NCBI GenBank assembly: GCA_024699855.1
Contig: JAMPIQ010000002.1
Coordinates: 3,410,001-3,474,000, forward strand
DNA from: Aphelenchoides besseyi
Taxonomy: Eukaryota; Nematoda; Chromadorea; Rhabditida; Aphelenchoididae
DNA length: 64,000 bases
Direction of reading: 5' to 3'
A program made the translations under genes and the position numbers. The notes under the pieces were generated by a model. The model was not told where the DNA came from, did not search any database, and saw only the letters and a program-made list of their open reading frames with translations. Positions 58,596-64,000 of this stretch are shown here, one piece after another (the stretch's first letter is position 1; every line of letters starts with the position of its first letter).

Positions 58596-59174
58596 ATGGA
58601 AGTTAAATTGGTGAACATTGCATGTGCATTCGATATTGGAGCTTCAGTGGATTTAAAACGAATTTGCAATGCGTTGGGTTGTAAAAACGATGCGAAAAAG
58701 TTTTCGGCATTAATTTATCGTTACAATGGAGCGATTAGGAACGAAAAGATTTTGTTTCTGTTGTTTTCGACCGGTAAGGTTGTGATGACAGGTGGAGTCA
58801 ATGAAGATGGAAATGCGGAGGCTCAACGATTCGTCGATCGTGTGAATAGTGTCACAAAGTTTCAAAGCCGAATCCACGACTATCAAATAATCAATCTCGT
58901 TTATCGAGCGTTGATGCCCATTCCGCCGCCGTTGCGTTTGAATGGTTTGCAAGCGTTGGGAGCGAAACTGTTTCCTAATTATCGATTCCGTTACGATCCC
59001 GAATTGTTTCCGGATATGCACATTTTCGATAAATGCCAAGGAGTGTGTGTAATTATGTTTACAAGCGGTAAAGTGATGATAACCGGAGTCAAAAAGCGTC
59101 GCGCAATTGAAACCTACAAAAAGTTTTTGCGCGAGTTAGCTGCCAAGTATGTGCAAAGTTTGTGTTGTGAATAA
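58596..59174 (+). CDS. Divergent intronless TATA-binding-protein-like protein (192 aa)
   Basis: Two direct TBP repeats fill the ORF. Repeat 1: KLVNIACAFDIGASVDLKRI, KKFSALIYRY, LFLLFSTGKVVMTGGVNE. Repeat 2: YQIINLVYRALMPIPPPLRL, RYDPELFPDMHIF, VCVIMFTSGKVMITGVKKR. The four phenylalanines that kink DNA in TBP have counterparts (KKF, LFSTGK, ELFPD, MFTSGK), so minor-groove binding is plausible. It is far from a canonical TBP: the N-terminal domain is absent, there is an insertion in repeat 1 (NEDGNAEAQRFVDRVNS), and stirrup and basic positions differ. No introns, whereas bona fide genes here average one per 100-250 nt. It may be a retrocopy gone its own way, a TBP-related factor, or a gene brought in by a mobile element or virus. 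The TBP fold is clear; function is inferred. Confidence 0.8.
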   Translation: MEVKLVNIACAFDIGASVDLKRICNALGCKNDAKKFSALIYRYNGAIRNEKILFLLFSTGKVVMTGGVNEDGNAEAQRFVDRVNSVTKFQSRIHDYQIINLVYRALMPIPPPLRLNGLQALGAKLFPNYRFRYDPELFPDMHIFDKCQGVCVIMFTSGKVMITGVKKRRAIETYKKFLRELAAKYVQSLCCE

Positions 59175-59379
59175 AAAAGATTGCACTTTTGATGCGCCGA
59201 TTGAGCGTATTTTAATCGAGCGAGATTGTTTTGAGAAAATTGTCAGCGGTGGGCCAACGATTTCGGATCTGCATTTTTTCATCAAACGGGGGGTTTTTTT
59301 GCAAATAGCGTTCAACTCAACTGAACAGTTAAAAATTTTTTGCCAGTCGAGTCACGTGTACTACGAGACGATATCTTAG
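59149..59379 (+). CDS. Small ORF overlapping the end of the TBP-like gene (76 aa)
   Basis: Not recognised. ATG at 59149 lies inside the last 26 nt of the TBP-like ORF, in another frame; stop at 59379. It contains MCKVCVVNKKDC with three Cys in eight residues, FDAPIERILIERDCFEKIV and ISDLHFFIKRGVFLQI. No splice sites are needed. Overlapping frames are unusual for a nematode and recall compact viral or mobile genomes; alternatively it is read by leaky scanning, or is non-coding. Confidence 0.35.
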   Translation: MCKVCVVNKKDCTFDAPIERILIERDCFEKIVSGGPTISDLHFFIKRGVFLQIAFNSTEQLKIFCQSSHVYYETIS

Positions 59380-59408
59380 TGGAGATTGGGTTTCGTATCT
59401 CAGTCAAG

Positions 59409-59622
59409 ATGGTCGTTCGTCCGGATAAAGTAATGATTTTTGGGGTATGTTCTTGAATTCTCTTTTGAGTACTTTTTTTCTATTCAGCAATTTAATCGAA
59501 TGTTATCAGCGTGCGATCTTTGTTGTGATTGGAAAAGGTTACAATCGGCCAACAAATGGATTTTCGCTGAAGGCGGAGACTTTAATCGATGGAGCTATTT
59601 AATCGAGCCAAATCACGCCTAA
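59409..59622 (+). CDS. Small two-exon ORF (58 aa) of unknown function
   Basis: Not recognised. Exon 59409-59444 (MVVRPDKVMIFG) joins in phase 0 across a 43-bp intron (gtatgt...ctattcag) to 59488-59622 (QFNRMLSACDLCCDWKRL, FAEGGDFNRWSYLIEP). Cys pair CDLCC and several Trp are notable. The intron shows that host-type splicing operates inside this island. Confidence 0.35.
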
Positions 59623-59658
59623 CAGGTTGTGATTGCGCGTTTCGCCGGTTTATATTGA

Positions 59659-60000
59659 AAATTGCAGAGAATGTCCGAACGCCAAGCGCCATCGTTTAGA
59701 CGAATTGGAAGGCTTTCAACGGCAGAGGACCGAGGAAGCGGACGAACGGTGTCGAACGCTCGGCGATGAACATGTACGAAGATTGGCGAGCATTTTGGAA
59801 GACGAACAACACGGTTGGCCCGATGTCTATTGTAACGTCCCGTTATAAATTCCTTCTTAATCAAGTTCAAGAGCGCCGCACCCCTAACCCCGCCTCCAAT
59901 TTATTGTTAACGAATCTTCTCTCCACTCAACTCTTACTTCGACCTTTTTTCTTCATCAAGTGTATTTGTGTACTTTATTTTTGTCCATCACTCAAATAAA
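59659..60000 (+). other. Ambiguous coding stretch ending in a poly(A) signal
   Basis: Follows an acceptor aaaattgcag with an ATG 3 bp later (59670). Three overlapping plus-strand frames are open here: one giving CPNAKRHRLDELEGF and ending NVPL at 59848, one from ATG 59766 (MYEDWRAFWK) to 59999, and a short one from the ATG. AATAAA at 59995-60000 closes the transcript. I cannot choose the frame. A C-rich patch lies at 59876-59902. Confidence 0.25.
59995..60000 (+). terminator. Poly(A) signal after the TBP-like gene cluster
   Basis: AATAAA on the plus strand, the first after 58596. It may serve one polycistronic transcript covering the TBP-like and small downstream ORFs. Confidence 0.45.
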
Positions 60001-60057
60001 CTTCTCTATTACCTAAGTAGATTTATTCGGTTTTATTGTAAGGAGAATACAAAACCT

Positions 60058-60333
60058 TATACTATCAGGCCGTCAACAACGATCGTAAGTTGATTCCGAT
60101 TTAATTATTTTGTGTTTCAGCGTCTTTGGCCATTCAGCCGGTCGATCAGACTCTTGCTCAAATTGCCGAATTTGGTGAGTCGTGTAAACGAATGAAAATA
60201 TAGAGTTTGTGCTTTCACACATAACGAGTAAATTGTTTGTTGTAGTTTCACGGCGAGTAATCACAAAGATTTGTATATTCGATTGTTGTGCGAAGAACGT
60301 ATGCTCGATGATGAGGGACGATTGAGACCCTAG
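60058..60333 (+). CDS. Possible 3' exons of a small Cys-containing gene
   Basis: Exon 60121-60174 (SDSCSNCRIC within it) joins in phase, via TTTG|gtgagt and ttgttgtag, to 60246-60333 (SNHKDLYIRLLCEERMLDDE, stop after GRLRP). A tiny upstream exon may lie at about 60069-60084, with GATC|gtaagt. The CxxCxxC cluster could bind zinc, but no family is recognised and no start codon is placed. A minus-strand frame also crosses here with poorer splice sites. Confidence 0.3.
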
Positions 60334-60915
60334 AAAAATCTAATCTCAAAGTTCGATTCTCAGTCTCGTCCGCAACCACGACTTTGCAACAAGCTCTCGT
60401 ATTGCCTACATTTCGATTTGTTTCGAGCGATTTTGCCAAAGGTTGTCAGTTTCTTATATAAAGCAACTTATCGAATTCATTAAAACTTAATTGCCACGAT
60501 CTTTGCGAGCTAAAGTGCAAACCCATGAAACCTTATTGTTTCTTTTCTCGTAGAGACAACCACTGAGTGCAGGTGTTCTTTCAAGTTCGGGATTCAGAAC
60601 ATAGAATTCTGTACCCGGAAGTAATTTTTCGCCGAACTCTTCTTTTCAACACGTCTACGGAACCCAATTGTCGTGTTTAATTACCGAATCAGCTGTTTTT
60701 TCTGTTCGTTTGTTACACACGATTTACGCATCAATTTTTGCGTTCAAGCAATTAGACGTGAACGAGTGGGCCATGCGTAGAAGGGAAATTGGTTTAAAAG
60801 ATTGCGCACGTTCCCTTTTTCAGTTTAGCTAAACAGTTCGAAGTGAATGAAAAGTTAATTCGCTTTAATAGTTCGAATTTTACCTTCAAACGACTTTCAC
60901 TCGATTCGTTTTCAG
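60334..60915. other. Spacer and promoter of the tyrosinase gene
   Basis: About 0.6 kb. One possible orphan exon-like frame (60363-60438) is seen without context. The region ends with cgttttcag directly abutting the tyrosinase ATG, which fits a spliced-leader acceptor. Confidence 0.45.
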
Positions 60916-63900
60916 ATGGCCGAAAGCTCACAAGCTTCTTGGAAGATAAGATGGATTGTGTTTCTGCTTTATGTTCAATTAGTCAGCGGCCAAATGGACT
61001 GCTCGAAGGCTCCTAGCGAATCTTTAAGAGTAGTCTGTCAGCAAATAAACAATTGGGACAAGAATGCTCGTGCAGCTTCGACACCCGAAAAAGACGGTAT
61101 TGTCCTACCGCCCGGCACCAACGAAACGGAGATGACGTTTTCTGTTATGACGATTCCAGAAGTGGCTGCAACCGCTGAGGAGTGTATGACGTTGGGTATT
61201 TTTTTCAAGCCCAACTACAATAGTCGTCCACTTGTTTAGGTTGTCTATGTCCATATTTGGGAGGTTGAGATCTCGAATCGACTGCTCGAATAAACGATTT
61301 GTGTGTTTAGGACAAGGAAACGATGAGGAGTAACTATACTTTAGCTGCCCCTCGCCAAATGACTCATATTGCATATCAATCGACTTCACTTGTCGAGTAC
61401 ATCAATAATTACTGAACACTATAGTGCGGAAATCACTGTGCATCAAGATACGATACGACAAACTATCAGTCGAACGCGCGTTCTTTTCTGTTCAAAAAAG
61501 CGCGCATTTGTGAGCAGAGGATCAACACCACCAAATTTATCAATGCGTCACCAAATAATCAAAACGCTACTAATGAGCGCGTTGCGACTGATAGTTTGTC
61601 GTATCGTATCTTGATGCACAGTGATTTCCGCACTATAGTGTTCAGTAATTATTGATGTACTCGACAAGTGGAGTCAATTGATATGCAATATGAGTCATTT
61701 GGCGAGGAGCAGCTAAAGTATAGTTCACCCAGCGATGACACAAACCATTGCACGTTGAGCAACGGTCAACCGCTCCAGAAATCGCTTCGTCGTGAATATC
61801 GAACCTTAAGCGATGAGGAACGAAATCGTTTCCACACCGCTTTCTTGGGAATCAAGAAGAACGGAGCTTTCAATGAAATCGCCCGACTTCACGCGCAATT
61901 TGCAGAGAACGGTGCGGCTCATGCGGTTCGTTCAAATCTTACTTTGTTTTGTCTAAAAGGCTTATTTTTTCTAGGGACCAGCTTTTCTTCCATGGCATCG
62001 TGAATTCATTAAACGAATGGAAATCGCGTTACGAAAAGTTGATCCGGGTGTTAGTTTGCCCTACTGGGACTCCGTAATGGACTCCTATTTACCCAAACCG
62101 TCCGATTCCATTATTTGGACTGTAAAATAGTCGAAATGAGAATCTCGAGTAAAATCATGACTTCAGGACGCTTTCATGGGAAACAATCAAGGATCAGTGA
62201 CTTCGGGTCCATTTACCAATTGGCAGACAATTGAACAACACCCGACAATTACACGAAAAGTCGGTGCTGAGGGATCGGTTTTCAACGAAACGAATATCAT
62301 TGATTTCATCAGTTTCACGGACATTAACAAAGTTTTAGCACCAACTGCTCCACAAGCTGTAAGCCCAAAAAGAGTATTTAAGACGAGTTTTCAGGGTTGT
62401 CCATCGATTCCAACTTTTTCTGCTATTGAATACACGCATGGAAACGTTCATTTGTATGTTGGAGGTGATATGCATGGAACCGGTTAGTGTGATCATCTTA
62501 ATTTTCATTTGTTTCTATCAGTTATTACGTCAGTTATTTACAGGAACAAGTGCCAACGATCCAATTTTCTATTTGCATCATTCGTTTGTCGATTTGATCT
62601 GGGAAGCATGGCGTTTGGCTCATCAGGTTCGAATCATCATTGAAAGTCAAATTTTTTGGTTTAGGATCGTGATAATCGTGAACAAGAATATCCGTTGGAT
62701 AACAATCTTTGTAGTTCGAATTTCCATTTCTCGTCCGCTTACATGGAACCATTCAAACCGTGGCGTAATAGCGATGGCTTGAGCAACATGTACACTGATA
62801 ACATGTACGAATTCGCTCCACGACCATCGTGTCCGACTTGTGGTAACTCGAAATATCTGTTTTGTATGCGATCACGGCAAAAATGTGCATCAAAAGTGCG
62901 ACCCGGTGGTGTTTGCCGTGGCTTGGATCCCGGTAACAAAAAGAATCTAATCGATCTAACCAGTTAATTTAGCTGAACAACCATGTTACAATGGTGCTTG
63001 TCAAAATGGTGTTTGTGTTTCGATCGGACCTGTAAGCTTGGAACATGAGTAACAGTTCTATAAGAAAAGTTTAGAACGAACCAACAACTGGAAGACCTCC
63101 GATTCCAACAAAACAGCCGATTGGCCCAAAAGGCCAAGACGAAAACTGTTTTAATTCACATCAATGCTGCTCAGTAACTTTAACTCACAAGAAAAAGTGA
63201 TTAAACAAGAGTTTTAGGTTTGGTCAGCAAGCGGCGAATGTAATCGAAATCCGGATTATATGCGTGGATGGTGCGAAGCCTCGTGTGGCATCTGTAAACC
63301 CAACCATTATCAGCTTTCTGTTGGCAAGTTATTCCGTTTCAAACATTTTATCTTCTTTCTTTAGAATGCAGTGACAGACACGTCAAATGCAGTCAATGGA
63401 GCAAAGCCGGTGAATGCGCCAAGCACTTCCAATGGATGGCTGAAAATTGTCGTAAATCCTGTGGAATGTGCGGCAAAACTCGAGCTCAAAACTGTCCGGG
63501 CGGAAAAGCATCGAATCAACGACCACCGACTCCGATGTTTCCAATAATCAGTCCAGCATGTAAAAGCTTTCAATCGGTTATCTCTAACGAGTTTTCATGC
63601 AGCTGGAGCCACAGCCTCGTGTACATCTCTCGGTTGTTTCAATGAAAACATGTGCTGTCAATACTGGGCCCGAAGAGGTGAATGCAACAGGAATCCGGTT
63701 TGGATGGCATGCAATTGCCGGGTTTCGTGTGGTGGAATGTGTTTTCCAAATTACATCTACGGTTTCGGAGACCATCACGAAAAATGTCCGCAATGGGCCG
63801 CTTCGGGCGAGGTTTGTGTTCTTGATTTGTTTGTGTTTTATAGCGCTTATTTAGTGCGACAAGAATACCTGGATGTTAGGTAATTTGATTGTGAAGGCAT

Positions 63901-64000
63901 TTCAGAAGATTTCTATTCAACTTCACAGTTCAGAAGTCTATTAATTCGATGGATTTCAGAGAACTGCAAGTGGAGTTGCCAATCCTTGTACACAAATAAC
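60916..64000 (+). CDS. Secreted tyrosinase with C-terminal ShK repeats (3' end outside window)
   Basis: Copper oxidase of the tyrosinase/phenoloxidase family, probably for cuticle or eggshell tanning. Exons: 60916-61195, 61240-61263, 61311-61329, 61724-61925, 61975-62121, 62167-62358, 62395-62482, 62544-62626, 62665-62932, 62973-63031, 63075-63173, 63218-63323, 63365-63559, 63603-63811, 63855-63879, 63960-edge; 679 codons in frame. Signal peptide at residues 1-25 ([13 protein letters not shown]). [13 protein letters not shown] precedes the core. Cu[25 protein letters not shown]; Cu[11 protein letters not shown] and [24 protein letters not shown] between. A Cys-rich linker ([14 protein letters not shown]) and at least four ShK domains follow (for example [21 protein letters not shown] cut short at its end). 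Intron 3 is an inverted-repeat element; the intron after 63323 has a GC donor. Confidence 0.93.
61332..61725. mobile_element. 394-bp foldback element (141-bp terminal inverted repeats) coinciding with a tyrosinase intron
   Basis: Bases 61332-61472 and 61585-61725 are inverted repeats of 141 bp differing at 3 sites (arms start aactatactttagctgc). The 112-bp spacer has no coding frame of note. The intron defined by flanking exons runs 61330-61723, so element and intron share borders to within 2 bp: the donor is gt + aactatac, the acceptor is agtatag inside the other terminus. No clear target-site duplication is visible. It fits a MITE/foldback element acting as an introner. Confidence 0.9.
63324..63364 (+). 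other. GC-AG intron in the tyrosinase gene
   Basis: The frame requires GTTG|gcaagt as donor and ttctttag as acceptor (41 bp); no GT donor nearby restores the frame into the next ShK domain. Confidence 0.75.

Noticed and set aside
1..64000. CRISPR array or bacterial operon features
   Set aside because: No regularly spaced direct repeats; genes are spliced and nematode-like throughout.

Overview
This is a eukaryotic window, almost certainly from a nematode of the Chromadorea. The evidence is direct: three classes of nematode-only chemoreceptor (Str-superfamily, Srt, Sre-like), an MLT-10-type moulting protein, a DUF229 protein, a worm-type GT14 enzyme, a tyrosinase with a long ShK tail, genes packed with 37-70 bp introns (gtaagt...tttcag), and start codons placed a few bases after a consensus acceptor, as in spliced-leader trans-splicing. 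Exon models were built by eye from splice sites plus reading-frame continuity; where I give a protein length, the exon lengths sum to a whole number of codons.

Layout. 1-7.1 kb: Str-type receptor (cut by the left edge), Srt receptor, a tiny minus-strand gene, a GT14 (core-2/I-branching) glycosyltransferase and a minus-strand neuropeptide-type GPCR. 7.7-17 kb: an MLT-10-like moulting gene meets a DUF229 gene tail to tail, followed by a complete Na+/Ca2+ exchanger (14 exons, 901 aa). 17-23.2 kb: about 6 kb without a recognisable gene. 23.3-41 kb: a complete beta-heavy spectrin (sma-1 type, 32 exons, 3919 aa, with CH-CH, SH3 and PH domains), with a secreted glutathione peroxidase nested antisense in one intron. 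41.5-54 kb: dense plus-strand genes (FAAH-like amidase, a Thr-rich single-pass membrane protein, two tandem Sre-like receptors, a CYP2-clan P450, a two-PDZ protein, a BSDC1 homologue). 54.3-60.4 kb: an unusual island with a small membrane protein, a degenerate OB-fold (RPA-like) sequence, a dead Helitron Pif1-type helicase, an orphan membrane ORF, a divergent intronless TBP-like gene and small overlapping ORFs. 60.9-64 kb: a secreted tyrosinase with ShK repeats, cut by the right edge.

How genes relate. Moulting and cuticle functions recur (MLT-10, tyrosinase, possibly GT14 and DUF229), and sma-1 shapes the epidermis and body size in C. elegans. Chemosensory receptors lie in small clusters. 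FAAH and the gene about 0.2 kb downstream are spaced like neighbours in a nematode operon.

Most remarkable: the 394-bp intron 3 of the tyrosinase gene is almost exactly one inverted-repeat element (two 141-bp arms, about 98 percent identical), so the element appears to have become, or created, the intron. The GT14 gene has a second intron dominated by a perfect 29-bp hairpin. Other points are the intact intronless TBP-like gene next to Helitron debris, a 7-nt microexon inside the P450 haem motif, two GC-AG introns and a one-base frame break in the DUF229 gene. I found no tRNA, rRNA or CRISPR.
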